From Prototheca cutis (lineage: Eukaryota; Chlorophyta; Trebouxiophyceae; Chlorellales; Chlorellaceae): a stretch of 64,000 nt of DNA. The stretch spans positions 549,010 to 613,009 of the forward strand of contig BCIH01000001.1 in assembly GCA_002897115.2 (NCBI GenBank). Reading direction: 5' to 3'. Both the position numbers and the translations under genes were made by a program. Within the stretch, counting starts at the first letter, position 1; each line of letters starts with the position of its first letter. This document shows, piece by piece, positions 47,625 to 60,440 of the stretch. The notes beneath the pieces were generated by a model, which was given only the letters and a program-made list of their open reading frames with translations, ran no database searches and was not told the DNA's origin.

Positions 47625-49193
47625 TGTGCGCGCGCGCGCGCAATGGAGGATGTTTGAAAAATTGGTCCTCCAGAGGACACGTGGTCATTGGGCTGGCGTG
47701 ATCAAGCACCGGATAACCAATGTCGCAAGATGTGCACGTCGTGGGCACCAACACGTTTTTGTGCTAATGACGTGGGCAGCGACACCTCCATCCATCCATA
47801 CACACGTACAACCAAACAAACAAGCGCTGCTCACCCCAGGGGCATCAGCGTCGATGAGCAGGGTGATGGTGCCTGGACGGTCAGGCGTTGGTGTGAGCAC
47901 TGCGACGTCCGGCATGGCCGCCAGTCGTGCCCATAGTGCTGCAGCATGCTCGGGCTCCCAAAATCCCCCATAAGACGCTCCAGGCTTGCCAGAGGCCACA
48001 TGCAGCCTGTGTGTGTGTGTGTGTGTGCGTGTGTGTGTGCAAGCGGGAAAAGCGGAGGGGTCATTGACATGTGCTTATTTGTGGTTGTATGTGAGTTCCT
48101 GCAAATGCATCGACAGGTTCCAACACAAACTACTGCTCCCCGTCTCGGTCAACAGAATGCTCTGAAAGTGACCCAGTCCAACTTGCCTTGGCTGGACGGT
48201 AAGGGCGCGTTCAATGCCGAGCCATGCCGGTGGGGGGAGCCTTGCCACATCGTCAAAAAACATGAGCCTCGGCTCTCGCACATCGTCCTCGCTGCCAGCA
48301 TCTCGCNCCTCGGGACGGCACGCCATGCGGATGAGCTCACGGATGGCTGGGCAGGACTCCACGGCGGCAGCGTTGAGCCCCGGAACCAGCACCTGACGAG
48401 GCCGCAGGTCGGGCCGTGCACGCAGCAGGGACAGCACGCCTGCCACAGCTTCCGCCCAGCTTCCCAGCTGCCCCGCGGTCGCCGGGTCAGGGTTGTCCAG
48501 TATCACCGTCAACCCGGGCATCCACGCCGCATCCAGGTTGTGCATCGCTGAGCCCGGATCCACCACGGGGTGTTTGACCAAGCTCAGGGACTGCGAAAAG
48601 GTGACGTCGGCACGGGTCGTCCGGAATGCGGCGCCTTCCGAAGCCGGGTACACCGCAAGAAATTGGTTCACGTGGAACCTGTCTCAGCAGTTGAGTGGTT
48701 GTGTAAGAAGGGGGGGGATGCATTGGCCAGGGGAGCTGGATGGTCTGGAAGGGGGATTGCGCCCTGAANCCCTCACGCCACAACAGGAGCAGCAGCCAGG
48801 CAGCCGCGGTGCTGCCAATAAACACAGCGATGGCATCACAAGCACATGCATGCCTCTCCGCACCAGATATTGTGTGCTATCGCATAGCGCTCGTGTTCTT
48901 CAAACCTGGTGGCTCCCACTGGATTGCACCGGGACGGAATGGGGCTGATGGGGCCCCATGCATGCAATGCGTGCAGAACCAAGCCGGGGTCCCAGCTCAG
49001 TCGTTGGGGCAGTACACGCTCCCATGAGCGCATTATCACGATAAGATCCCGGAAAACTAGTCCATGACGTACCCGAATCAGGCCGGGTGAGGCGGTGCCA
49101 GGGGTNGCTGGATGCCCTGATGCCTGGTGTCAGCAAGAGGATCAACACGGCAGCCAGGGCGATGGACGCCCCAAACCCACGTAGCGCGCTCAT
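46983..49193 (-). CDS. GT61-like (DUF563) glycosyltransferase, type II membrane protein
   Basis: Exons 49193-49073, 48682-48187, 48006-47835 and 47570-46983 give 458 aa with consistent phases. Exon 1 supplies an N-terminal signal anchor (ASIALAAVLILLLTPGI). The mid region has NLDAAWMPGLTVILDNPDPA and PRQVLVPGLNAAAVESCPAI. The C-terminal part, LSSLASVLGGTRVLVGRAGP then ALAAAALLLPSRALVYEL, follows the GT61 'ADVVVGxHGAGLTNxxFxPPGxxVxEL' pattern, although the usual HGAGLTN is degenerate here. Acts presumably in the Golgi lumen on wall or secreted glycans (inference). The intron after 48187 has a consensus GC donor (AAG|GCAAGT). Confidence 0.65.
47585..47640. repeat. (TG)n/(CG)n microsatellite in GT61-like intron
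   Basis: About 18 TG units followed by an alternating CG/TG stretch, about 15-70 nt upstream of the exon 4 acceptor on the minus strand. A long Z-DNA-prone purine/pyrimidine alternation. Confidence 0.9.
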
Positions 49194-50889
49194 ATAAACG
49201 CCGGAATATCTTCTATGAGCGCACGCATGTTGGGTCGCCGAACCCGATGGAGGTTTGGATGCGTGCGGGATCAAGCACGGTNATCCGGACCAGGCACTCC
49301 ACTCTGGCACCGNCTGGCAGCGTGGCCGAGCGACACACTCACCATCGGCTTGGTCAGTCGGCCTTCATGGTTTCGCGGCTCCATGCAGGACATGTCGTCC
49401 CATGCCTTTGGCTCCCCATGATCGTATGCTGTGGTGGGAGGGTCGAAGACGTCTGTTCTCGGTGGAGTTCAAACCCGGGCGCGGGCCTGCGTGCTTGGCA
49501 GCAGGGGCAGGAGGCATCCTGTGCCCCTTTTCGTGTCCATTCTCACAGCAGGGATGTCTCCATCGAGGAATCATGCCCAAGCACGGATGTTATGCAACTA
49601 CTCCTGAGCCTTAAACAAGGGAAACTTGCCCCTGGATCCAGGTAGCCTACTCAAAGACTAGGTCCGGCCAGTTGTCAAGCCCGCCTGGCCATGCATGGGG
49701 ACCCATGCAAGAAAACGACCTACATGTATTCAGTCCCGCGATCGCAATCCTGGACACTCAGGTACCAGAGTATCATGTGGTCCGTGTGTCGGCTGCATCT
49801 CTATGGGTGGGTTGTTCAGATCTGCACCAAGGTACGAGGTTCATCCTGGACCTCCCCAAGAGCTGTTTTGCCAAGCAAGCAGATCACCTGCAAAGTCATT
49901 TGCGTGTTGCATTACATGAAACACACAGCACAGCGCAACTGTACAGCCTGGAATGGAGCTCTGGCGCTTCATGGCAGCATGTCTGTTGAGCGCTCACCCA
50001 TCAANCCAGTGGCAATGATCAGTGCCTGAATTGCAATTTCCATTGATATCATCCTCATTGCGAGTACACATGGTTGGCATGAGGAACCTTCCGGGCTTGG
50101 CAGGTGTGCTTCCATCCAACTTGTGCAGACCCTGTCAAGCGCTCAAATCTTCTGCCAGTGTTTCCTTTTTTGTGCAGATGGCAAGTATGTTGAATGATTG
50201 GAATGAAACGCGTGCTGATTTCCAAGTGCAGGGAGGCGCTCACATGGTGATCGGGAAATAATAGAGGTTGCAGTGGTCATGATCACTATCCCGGNCCTCT
50301 GGCTCGATTTTCGTCGTTGGCCTGCGGTTGAAAGAGCGATCCGTTCAGCACGCCCGCCACCCATCACTAGATATCCCGCGGCCATTATTCATTCACGGCA
50401 ATAATCGCATGGCGTTCGGAAGGTCATTTTCATGGATTTCTGCTTTCATGCCCGACGGCCGCCGCTCCGCGAGGCATACAGACATCCGCCAGACGGCGGC
50501 AGCGCCGTCAATGCGCGGGGCACTACGAACCCATGAAATGTGAATTGCTGAAAAGCAATACGCAAGATCAGACTCGTGACCTCGCTGTAATTGGTTTTTT
50601 ATACTCTTCCGCGGTGCCCAGGAGGATCTTGGAGGGCGGCCTCTGGGCAACTCCGACTTGATCGGATCGTTCCAAGAGCTTGAACCTTCTCAGAGCCTTC
50701 CCAGCGACCGCCGAGGATGCCAAGCGCTGATACTGCGATGAGGAAACTCCCTGTCATGTGTACATGAACTATTGCAATAATCAATGATGTAATCAGGGTT
50801 ATCACGAGGAATCGTGCGGTGGGCTGACGGTGGTCAACGTGCACGAGGCCCTCAACCCTGGTGCAGTGGTGGCCTGGGCCGCAGAGGCC
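49194..50889. other. 1.7 kb divergent region with no recognised gene
   Basis: Upstream regions of two glycosyltransferase genes on opposite strands. Less GC-rich than flanking exons. Frames such as 49127-49645 (+) and 50599-50844 (-, with a hydrophobic stretch) lack motifs and proper ATG starts. Confidence 0.4.
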
Positions 50890-53156
50890 ATGGCGAAGGT
50901 GCCGCTGCCCATGCGGTCACTTCTACTTGTTATAGTACTGTGTTATGGCCTGCCTGTGCGTTCCGAGGCTGGCAAGGCGGAGACCACGGCGGGGCCGGGG
51001 GCTGACTCCAACGGCACCTCCGTGTCCTTGTGGGAGCAAGGAAGCCCCGCGGCCATCGACCCGCAGTTCATCCTCACCAATGCCACCACCGAAAAGGTGC
51101 TCCAGCGGGTTGCAAGCGCCAACAGGGAGATCATCTTCACCACCATCAGACTGCCCAGGGGCGCCATCGGAGAGGAAGTGAGCATGCTGGCAAATTTTTG
51201 CTACTACCTGAGCGAACAGGGCGCACTGCAGCACACCATGGTGCTCACCACGGATAACAGGTACGCTTGTTGAATGGGTATGGAGTGCTGCACAAGATGA
51301 AGGTGCGAGCCGCATCCCGGGGAGAAGACGGAGATTCCCTTTCCTGTTTTGAGGGTGCACTCGGGACGGCGTGGCCGAATATGGGCCACCACAGCCATCT
51401 CTCTCGCTAGGAGGCCCAAGGGTCTTACATTGGCTGAAGAAGCCAGGTTGAGCGAGTGAGCAATGCCTGCACCCGACCACCCACAGGACGTTTACCTTGC
51501 TGCACGACCGGGGCTTCCCTGTTTACTTGGACCGGGCATTCCCGGAGCGATCAGAGTATACCTACGGCGGTGGCGCCGTTTCCGATTCGCCCAATCGCGT
51601 GTTTGATGTTCAAAAGCACTGGTGGGGCTGGAACATCATCAACCGTGATTTCCGTGCAGTATGTAAGTTTTGTCTTTGTTCACGGGTCGTGCCCGTGGTG
51701 GTGCAGCCGGGGGGGGGGGTTCGCAATGGCTGGCAGCCACCTGTTGCACTGTGCTTTGATCCTCAAACCGACTGGCTTTTATCAACATTTCGGGCCCCAA
51801 TACTGTCCCTGCAGACATGGACGCGGATGCAGTGCCGCTGAGAGACGTGTTCAAGGCCTTTGAAGCACCGTATGAAGTGCAGGTACGGCTTGGGNTGGCG
51901 TGTAGTGTTGAGTAGAGCTGTTTTACTGGCTCTTTGCAATGCCACGGNATGACGCAGTGCTNGGTGTTCGTATGGATGCCTATGCCCATCCTCGTCTACC
52001 CACCCATGCAGGGTTTGTCGGACTGGAATCTGGCGTCAGTCCCGCCGCCAGACCGGCAACTGGAGGAGGGTTGTGGTCTCTACTACTGGATCCACGACCC
52101 GGCCACGGCGACGNGCACCATTCTGCGCGAGTGGTGGCGATTCCCCGGCAACCCCACCAAGCTGTTTGCCATGACACCTTGCCAGTCCACGGGGGTGTGG
52201 TACCTGCAGCCCACGCGGACGGCCCAGGCCTTTATGCTCGCCATGGTGCACCGCCTGACGGCGCCGCGCACACTGCATGAGTGGGACCAGACGGCCTGGA
52301 ATGAGGTCATCCTTCCGTTTCTTTTTGGCACGGGGGAGGGCCTGGACCAGCTGCGCTACCGCCTGCTGCCCCACGCGGGCTACGCCAATGTCGGCGTGGT
52401 CAACATGCGGAAAGAAGCTGGCCTGCCTGTCGATCTGCTCGTCCTGCACAGCGGGTACCTCCACGGTGCAGAAAANGTGGGTGTGCGGTGTTCTTGTTTC
52501 AGTTGGGAGTCATGGTATCTTTATTTTTCTGATCCGTGTCAAGGTGTGTGTGTGTGTGTCTGTTGTGGTGGGATAGTGGGGAACCAGCCTGGCGGATCGG
52601 GCCTGCGTTGAAGCCCTAGGCGAGCGGCAATATGTGCGCCCAATGCAGGNGCAGATGATCCCGTGCCATCATTCAAAAACGATGCTCCACTGTTCTCAAC
52701 CCGACATGCACGCAGTCTGCTGCGTACGAGGCGATGGGGTACTGGAAACCCGAGCTGTTCAGCCCTGCGCCCGCCGGTGCCGAAGCCCCCGGGGCGACGG
52801 CCAGCGGCCCAACGCTGCCCCTGGCCGACGGGGCCGCTGCCGGCACAAGTAGCCCCGAGTCGCCTGACAAGGTTTCCGTGCTGCATCAGGGCGACGTGAG
52901 CAAGTGGATGGCATCCCGGTCAGCGGCCGGCGGGGGCGGCGCAGTCGTTCCATGGGGTGCACGGTCCACGGCGCTGGGCTTTGGCGCGCTGGCGGTGATG
53001 GGTCTGGCGCTGGTGCTGCTGTTGCGCCGCGACTCTCCAGGGCGGGCGCTGCTGATGGCGGTGCGCCGCACGCCGCGGACGGCNCGGTTGCTATCCACTC
53101 CCGAAGAGAAGCGGACGCCCTCCTCGCCAAAGACGCTCCCGCATGCTTCAGTCTGA
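50890..53156 (+). CDS. GT77-like nucleotide-sugar transferase with C-terminal TM anchor
   Basis: Exons 50890-51260, 51487 to about 51661, 51818-51882, about 52012-52475 and about 52713-53156. A signal peptide starts MAKVPLPMRSLLLVIVLCYG. The Nucleotid_trans-type core is ANREIIFTTIRLPRGAIGEE, LANFCYYLSEQG, HTMVLTTDNR, then YMDADAVPLRD, whose DxD would bind the metal-nucleotide sugar, followed by EWDQTAWNEVILPFLFG and LHSGYLHGAEK. The C terminus adds a Ser/Pro linker and one TM (LGFGALAVMGLALVLLL), making it type I. Family is GT77-like (arabinosyl/galactosyl transferases of plants and algae); the substrate is unknown. The ATG at 50890 is chosen because it directly precedes the signal peptide. 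Confidence 0.78.
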
Positions 53157-54072
53157 GTCCCTGCGAGATGCCATCCCGGCTCTGCACTGTGTATGTGTTC
53201 ATGTCCTTGCTACTCGTTTGTTCTATGTGTGGTCCTTGGTCAAGGCATGCTGCGCCTTGTGAGCCCGCACACGCTGTTGCCCTCATGTGTTCGGGGTCGC
53301 CCCTCCCCCCTGCCCCGGTGACATTGCCAATATGCCTACTCGGTCTGTACCCTACCCAGTACCCAGCTAAACTCTATTGGATGTAACACTCCTCGTGCAT
53401 GCCTTTGCTCGTGGGTGCACGCAGGTTCCTGGGCGTCGGCCCTGCAAAGGCATGCCTGAACTTTGCAGGGAGATTCCTTTGGGTTGTCGTGTGCATTTGC
53501 AGCATGCTGGGGGCCCAGGAAGGATTGCCTGTGGCCCACGGCAAGCAAATCCTTCACGTGGCCGAAAGACAGCTTGGAGGGTGTCCGCCTGGGGTTTCCC
53601 ATGCCGGGATACTCGGAGTTGCATACCGGCTTAACCACTGCGTCGAGCACAACTCCCAGGATGACAGGGCGTGGGATTTCCATACCCCCCCCCGCGTAAT
53701 TTATGTAAGATCCATGAAAGTCATCAAGGGATGTCATCGAAATTTTCCACGTCAGGTTCCAGGTCGAGACGTGTCTTCCGCAGTGCCACACTCCGCTCTC
53801 ACACAGTGGCCTCACAGACCGGCATCCTGTTCCGTCGATTTTTGCCAGAGACTGATTCGGTTTGCTGCATGTTCTTCTAGCCCAGTCTGCTGCTAGCATG
53901 GGTAGACATAGCTGTATCCATTCAACACAAATGGCGCTGGCTGGTTGGCAGCCTGGTCCNAGGGGTTTTGTCGAGCAAGGTGCNAGTGTGCGCTCAGCCA
54001 ATGAGAAAACAAAACCCGGTCGCAGAAACATAAAAAAAGAGGCAACAGTTTTGCGCACCAAGCATGCGGCGG
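53157..54072. other. Convergent spacer GT77-like/amino-acid transporter
   Basis: About 900 bp of 3' flanks; no gene supported. Confidence 0.45.
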
Positions 54073-56243
54073 TCACTGCTTAAACATAGCAAGCAGTTGA
54101 AGGATGTTCTGTGTNGTGATAAAGGCCATGAGGGCCAGGGCCCCCACCAGCAGCGCCATCAGCCCGGCCCGCGCCGGTCTCCGGAGNTCTCCCCAGGCTA
54201 GGACCAGGTAGAACAGCGCTGCAGCATTGTTGTTTGATGGCGGGTTGAGCGGATTGTGCCGTGGGTTGTGGGAATGGTGGTCAAGCGTGCAGTCAGGAGC
54301 CAGCCCCTCCCACAGCCGCCGCCCTTCCCAGACCTGGCATGAGCAGGGAACACGACAGGGAGGCGATGCCTCCCACGAGAGACATGACTTCGGCGATGGA
54401 GTGGCGCATGGCGTAGCTGACTGCCATCGTGGCAACGAGCAGGCCGAGGCGCAGCGCGCGCAGCGTGGAAGCCCGGGGCGCGACCCGCGCGCCCGGCGCC
54501 CCGTTCCCCGCACTCAGGCCGACCAGGAGGTCCTGGAGCACCAGGATGATGGCGGGGTACTTTGCCAGGCAGGACANGAACAGCAAGCCGGCCACGACGT
54601 CGTCGACGTGGTATTTGACCCAGGGGCCCGCGTGCGCGAGGTTGACTGTGATGACGGGGAGCGTCGCGGTACCGTAGTACCANTAACCCACGGCACCCAC
54701 CGCGCAGTACAGCGCCGCCATGGACGCGAAACACGCCGTAAACAGGGCCGGGAAGCGTGACGGTCTCGCCATGCCAGCCCGCAGCGCGGGAAGGGAGCTG
54801 TGCCCCGACAGCGAGACGGCCAGAATGCCAATGGCCTGGGCCAGCGTCCAGCGTGCCCACGCGTGGCCGGGCGGAGGCTGCGGCAGCTCTGCGCGTCCGG
54901 GGTCAAGCACTGCCGTGCCCACCACCGCACCGCCCACAAAGCCCACACTCACCAGGCCCAGCCGCGCAAGCACCGCNGTGTGCCGGAACCCACCACTCGA
55001 CCACAGGATTGGCACCAGAGCCACCGTGCTCAGGGCCACCGCCGAATGCGACCGCGTCAGGTGCAGCAGACCTGTGTAGTTTTTTTTGTGGGCGACTGGA
55101 ATTGCACATGGTGTTGAACCACGCTTCCGGATGAAGGCAAGCAGTAAANGTGAAACTTTTTTCTCCCTTTCTATCTTGNACCAGCACCGCCACTGCACCG
55201 TGATTGCCCAGGAGGACAAAGAGCTGCTGCCAGGAGACGAGGAGGGCCATGCAAGCGCCTGCACCGGGGGAAGAAAGGATGGCATTTCGCATGCAATGCC
55301 GAGTCTGGCATCAGGTCAGAGGGCGGTACAGCGCCCCACGTCCGCATGAGCCCCACCCCCNGGCCTCCTTGTTTCTGGCCCCAGTGCTGCTACGACAAAA
55401 TGCAGACGAGCTCGAGTGCTGCCGACAGATCATGTTGCAAAGTCCATGCCCAGAACGGTCCCCCCCTCTCCTCCTCCCCCAACGAGCATACCACCGAACA
55501 GCTCGATGAATGCCGCGACGACGACATACTTCTTTCCCTGCTTTCCTAGTGCGGCCTTGCCTGATGCGGGTGGTGGGNGNGGGGAACGTGGTCGACAGCC
55601 ATGCAGGTGCACTGNNTCGCATCACAGCCACACAAGGCACTTTTTCTCGTCTCAGTAAGAAAGAAGGAGTTTCCCACGAAGGGCCTGCACCACATCTACG
55701 CCTCACTGNGTTTCTCTCAAGCCCTAGCATGCATTCCTTGTCCCAACCCCACCCGCCCACCCGCCCGCCCAATGAACAACAAACAACCACCGCCCGCACG
55801 CACCGAGCTCTGGGTAGGAGCGTGCCACTCCCACCGGGAGGTACTCGAAAGCCTTGACGATGAGGTGGCCGGACAGGCAGAACAGTGCCGCCACGAGCGC
55901 CAGGGCCACCCCTGAGATGTAGCCGCCGGCCTTGAAGGCGTAGGGCAGGGACAGCAAACCGATACCCACGAAAATGTTGATCTGGCGGAGGCAGAAATGA
56001 GAGACGAAAGACTTACTGGGCCGTCGCTGCAAGGTCTCGTGTGGGGCGAGCGGCAGAACAGCGGTCTCCCCAAGGGGCAGGGCNCTGGGGCCGACCAATC
56101 CACAGCCCACCCCGGGCCGTGCCACTCACCACATTGAACACGGTCTGACTGACGGTCGCGCCCGCCGGGAGATCTGGCAAGTGCACAGAAGATGCAATGG
56201 GGCGCAAACCTGTGTTGAGCAGGGGCTCTTCAATCTCCGCCAT
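54073..56243 (-). CDS. AVT-type amino-acid/auxin permease family transporter
   Basis: Proton-coupled vacuolar amino-acid transporter of the AAAP family. The N terminus is MAEIEEPLLNTGLRPIASSV, ATVSQTVFNV, spliced to INIFVGIGLLSLPYAFKAGG, the family's TM1 signature (N..G.G.LSLPYA). About ten more hydrophobic segments follow, including YVVVAAFIELFGGMLV, LSTVALVPILW, GLVSVGFVGGAVVGTAVL, WTLAQAIGILAVSLSGHSSL, ALFTACFASMAALYCAVGAV and VTVNLA. The last exon ends NILQLLAMFKQ at 54073. Several short introns; N bases disturb some junctions, so the exact exon set between 54950 and 55930 is approximate. Confidence 0.85.
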
Positions 56244-57225
56244 TGCGTGGAGGGGGGAGCGGGCGGCCCGGCTGCCTGGCCACACGCCACTCCAGTCCGC
56301 AGGGCCGTCTGCTTCCACCCTACCGAACGCTCGTTATATTAAATTCCAATCCCTGAACACCTGGAAACCCTTCGAGGTGGGAATGGACCGCATTGGACTG
56401 TGTCGCGGATGGATTTCGGCATCCACGTATCGTAACAATCGGGCGCTGTGCTGGCCCAGCGCNATCCCGTGGCTCCGGTGGCGACAGAGGGTCCCTCCCA
56501 NAGTGGCCTCGCCGGCCCCTCCGGCCCCCCCGGCAATCAAACGCCGCTCCACAGCTTTGTTCATGTCGCACATGGTTTCGTCACGAACATCGTCATCCTG
56601 TGGATTGGCAAGAAGTCAGGATCATGGCAGTTGCAGCACCGCGCTGCCCTGATTTGGGGAGAGGGAGGGTCGCACGCCACGCTCCGCACTACGTTTGGCA
56701 GACAGCCTGCAGGGACAGTGCACGAGCAAAGCAGCAAGGTTCACCGGGATGAAATTGATAGAGAAGAATGTGCAGTGCGATTCGACGCGATGACCAGGCT
56801 CGGGGAGGAAGGGAAGGGAAAGAAGTGATCTTGCTTACCGGAAACTCCGCCGGGGGGTTAACGTAACGCTGCCTTTGGCCCCGTGCATGGCGTCAAAGCT
56901 GTTCCCAGAACCTCCACACCCTATTCCTGTTGCATGTAATGTTGTTATTCACACACTGCAAGTGGACACAGGGAGTTCCAAGGATTTTGTAAGAGTTCCC
57001 AGAGCCAACGCGTCTGGGCCACGGCCGGTGGCACCCATGTTGGCCGGTTTGAGAGGCTCCCTTCGGGATGGAGTGCGAGGCTCTCTCAAAGATCACTCCC
57101 CAACGCAGTCAGCAGGTTTGTCTGTGTTGTNTCGACGACAGCGTGGAGAGAACACAGACGAGCGGGATTGCGCGGTGCTCACGACCTTGCTGCTTTGCTA
57201 CCCGAATGATTGAGTCGTCCTGACC
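56244..57225. other. Divergent region transporter/ANKRD13-like
   Basis: About 1 kb between opposing starts. Open frames at 56393-56828 have no recognisable content. Confidence 0.4.
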
Positions 57226-60200
57226 ATGCTTGACCTTGCCCCAGTGAACGCGGCCCGGGCAGCAGCCGAAGGCGGGTTCTCCCTGCACAAGTAAGACCAT
57301 GGAATATCCATGCATTCTTTGTTGACTTGGACGCTAATGTTGTTGAGCATGGGCAGATGTAGTGGACTTTAGCTCTTGTCGTCCGGTGCACGACGGTTAC
57401 GGGTATCCTGGATGAATGCACCCGCACGCGCGCAGGGCGGCATTTGAGGGTGATTTGGACTGTCTCAAGGAGCTGCTCGGTCATTCCACGCCAAAGCAAC
57501 TGTCCAGCCTTGACTCACAGGGCAACACGGTGTGTGTGTTCGTTGTGTGTGTGTGTGTGGGGGGGGTACCTGGGGGAGCCCCGGGAACTTGCCGACGGCG
57601 TGCACCCTCTAGGCTTGCGCCTGCCGTGGCGCTTTCGTGCCATGTTTTTGAAGTGGCCTATTCGCTTTCACATTTACAAGCAGGACTGCATGCATGTGCT
57701 CTCTATTGCTAGTATTGTAGACCATTCATTCAAGAATGACAACTCTTTGTTCCCCATGCGAAAAATTGATCAAGGCTTTGCATGTGGCCGTCATCCGCGG
57801 CGATGCGGCGGCCGTGGAGGCGCTGCTGGCTGCTGGAGCGGAGGTGGGAGCTCACAGCACAGGCCACTGGAACGCGCTGGACGAGGCGATCGCTCGTGCC
57901 GACGAGCCCATGGTCAGGCTGCTGTACCCGGCCCTCCGAGCCGAGTGGAAGCGCGAAAAAGCACGCAAAAAGGCCCAGTTGCTCCAGGTCCTGAGGGAAC
58001 TCCCGGACTTTTCGTACCAGGCAAGCGGGTGGCTGGGCGGTTGATGGGGAGCCGGGGTTTGCAGGGCCTGTTTCCTTGTTTGTTTGTGGGCAAGAATCCG
58101 AAACCTGGACTTCAACCTCTGCTTTCACAATCACGACAGCTCAAGTGGGAGCTTGGCTCGTCGGTGTTTGGCCTGCTGCTGCGGCACTTCGCGCCCGATG
58201 ACACGTACACTGTGACCAAGTTGGGCACCCGCCTGCGCATCGACGGCAGCCTGATGGGCCTGGACCGCAGCGCGCGCAGCGTGATCCCCCGCTGGCGCAG
58301 GGGCCGGTTTAGTTTGTTGATCGACGCCGAGCCCCACCCCGCGCCGGTGAGTGATTGATTGATTGACCGACCTATAGGAGTGTTTGTGTGTGTGGGGGGG
58401 GGGGGGGGGGGCCCCCCCGGGGGGGGGGGGGGGGAGGGGGGGGGGGGGGGGGGCCGCACCATATGAGGGATTTGTCTCTTTATCAAGGAAAGAGCGACAT
58501 GTGCGTGTTTGGGTCTGCTGTCGTTTGCGATGCATTGAGGTGCGGAAAGGAAATCCACACACACCGCGATGACTGGTTGACCGATTGGTTGGCCACGGCA
58601 CGCTGCGTCTCACAGAACTACTTTGTCAACTGGGAGGACCGGACATTTGTCAACCTGTACAAGGCACGCAAGGAGCGGATGCGTGACACGGACAAGCAGG
58701 TGCAGCTGTTGATGGAGCACGGGGGTGAGAAAGTTCGGCTGCGGACCACGGGATCCCGCCTGCGCCCAGTGACCACATGGACCGGCAAGCCCAGCACCGC
58801 TGTCATCGACGGCTGGGAGACACAGGCGAGTGATGTGTATGCGGGTGGGGTTGGAAAAGGGGGGGGGGGGGNNNNNNNNNNNNNNNNNNNNNNNNNNNNN
58901 NNNNNNNNNNNNNNNNNNNNNNNNNNNNNNNNNNNNNNNNNNNNNNNNNNNNNNNNNNNNNNNNNNNNNNNGGGGGATGGGAAGGGGGCCCGATGAGAGG
59001 GAAGGAGAACGTGTGGCATTGTATTCTGGGGGAGTTCATTCGTTGGCAGGTAACTGGACAAGGCATCTTTGGGGGATGGGAAGGGGGCCCGATGAGAGGG
59101 AAGGAGAACGTGTGGCATTGTATTCTGGGGGAGTTCATTCGTTGGCAGGTAACTGGACAAGGCATCTTTGACCGTGGGTGATCAAACCANGGAGCAGCAG
59201 CACCACTACTACTACTGCGCGCAGGAGTACCAATGGACGGGGCAGATGACAGCGGTCTCCAGGGTCAAGTCTGCCGTGCGCATCCCTGAGGGCACGTCCT
59301 TTGAGCAGTACCTGCTGCTGCCCATGCCCGAGGATGTCGCTGCGGAGACGGGGGTCGACACCAATGCAAAGCCCGACCGCTCACGCCTATGGCTTAAAAA
59401 GGCAGCTCGAGTGTGTGCGGGGGGGGTTAGCCTGGCGTGTGCCGTGCAGTTGTCGAGGGTTTTAGAGTGCCAGCTGCTCTGCTTCCATCCTGCTCCCATC
59501 ACTCGCCCTGGCTAAGCCGTTGAGCGGACGAGAGGATGTGTATTGGCCATCAAAACAAATGCACCACAGCACTGCTGTGGGTCAAAGTTGATCTGCTGCA
59601 TGGGCTACATCTTCCACGTTCACACACAAAATTGTGCACCGTTTGCATGCGTCTGCTGTACTGCAGGCGCGTGGGGAGCACGTGGACGGGGCGAAGACCG
59701 AGTCCCGAGAGGTGGTCACCCGCTGCTGGATGGCAAAGGTGGGGTTGGGTACGAGGGTGTCTAACCGGCCAGGCGCACTGCAAAGCAAACAGCACACCCG
59801 TCATGTTTGCCAACACACTGTGTCACCCTGGCGTTTACACTCCCCAGAACTTCCCNCTCGAGCTCCGGCAGCTCCTCCCCTTGCTCGAGGCACTCGGGGA
59901 GGCCAACCAGCACTTGGATCGTGCAGCGGCGGTGATGCGGCAGTGGTCGGATGAACAGATTTTTCCCGTCAAGGTTCAGGTAAATGGTGTAAAGGGGCTG
60001 TGTGTCTCGGGGAAGGGACGCACAGTGGCCTAGCTCGCGCGCCGCAGGTGGTTAGCAGCCCGGGAGTGTCGACATGGCGCCCTTCCGGCTGGGCCAGACT
60101 GACCGATGCGACAACAATTGACGCGCAGATTCCTCTCATGTGGACGGCCCATGTCACGATGCAATTCAAGTCATTCGAATTGCTTGGGCCCAATCATGAC

Positions 60201-60440
60201 GCATGGCGGCAAGGGTTTTTCAGCGTGAGTGCGGAGGCGGTGTGCCCGGGCATAGTGGGCGTGTCACCTCGCTGGAACACTTCCAACACTTCCAAATTGG
60301 ACTGAGCACCTCGCCGGCATGCTGATTTTATCGGAATCTTCCCCTTTTCTCCATCCAGGTTCCGGAAGATTTCGAGGAAACGACGGTGGAGAAAGTGAGG
60401 GGAGGCCGAACGGCTCCCGACGCTGGTGCAACCCATTAAG
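57226..60440 (+). CDS. ANKRD13-type ankyrin protein (GPCR-chaperone domain)
   Basis: Ten exons: 57226-57290, 57436-57529, 57775-58020, 58140-58346, 58616-58825, about 59192-59410, 59667-59738, 59848-59979, 60129-60224 and 60360-60440, about 473 aa. Ankyrin repeats: AAFEGDLDCLKELLGHS, ALHVAVIRGDAAAVEALLAA, WNALDEAIARADEPMVRLLY. The ANKRD13/GPCR_chapero_1 domain: LKWELGSSVFGLLLRHFAPD, YTVTKLGTRLRIDGSLMGLD, NWEDRTFVNLYKARKERMRD, HYYYCAQEYQWTGQ, then NFPLELRQLLPLLEALGEAN and IPLMWTAHVTMQF. Two introns have GC donors (after 58020, CAG|GCAAGC; after 58825, CAG|GCGAGT). Animal relatives bind ubiquitinated cargo through UIMs; none is seen here. A 100-N gap lies in intron 5. Confidence 0.88.
58394..58453. 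repeat. G-rich tract with internal C7 in ANKRD13-like intron
   Basis: G18, C7 and about 30 further G (one A) starting about 47 nt after the exon 4 donor; strongly self-complementary. Confidence 0.85.
58872..59169 (+). repeat. 99-bp tandem duplication beside a 100-N gap (intronic)
   Basis: 58972-59070 and 59071-59169 are identical 99-bp copies that begin right after the N run (58872-58971), inside intron 5 of the ANKRD13-like gene. More copies probably lie in the gap. Confidence 0.9.

Noticed and set aside
49319..49341. tRNA-Leu-like start (GGCAGCGTGGCCGAGCG)
   Set aside because: No D-loop GG, anticodon arm or T arm follows within 200 bp; no permuted partner half was found nearby.
50599..50844. 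Hydrophobic minus-strand frame (LVITLITSLIIAIVHVHM) as a small membrane protein
   Set aside because: The upstream Met is not an ATG, the frame is short and there is no conservation evidence.
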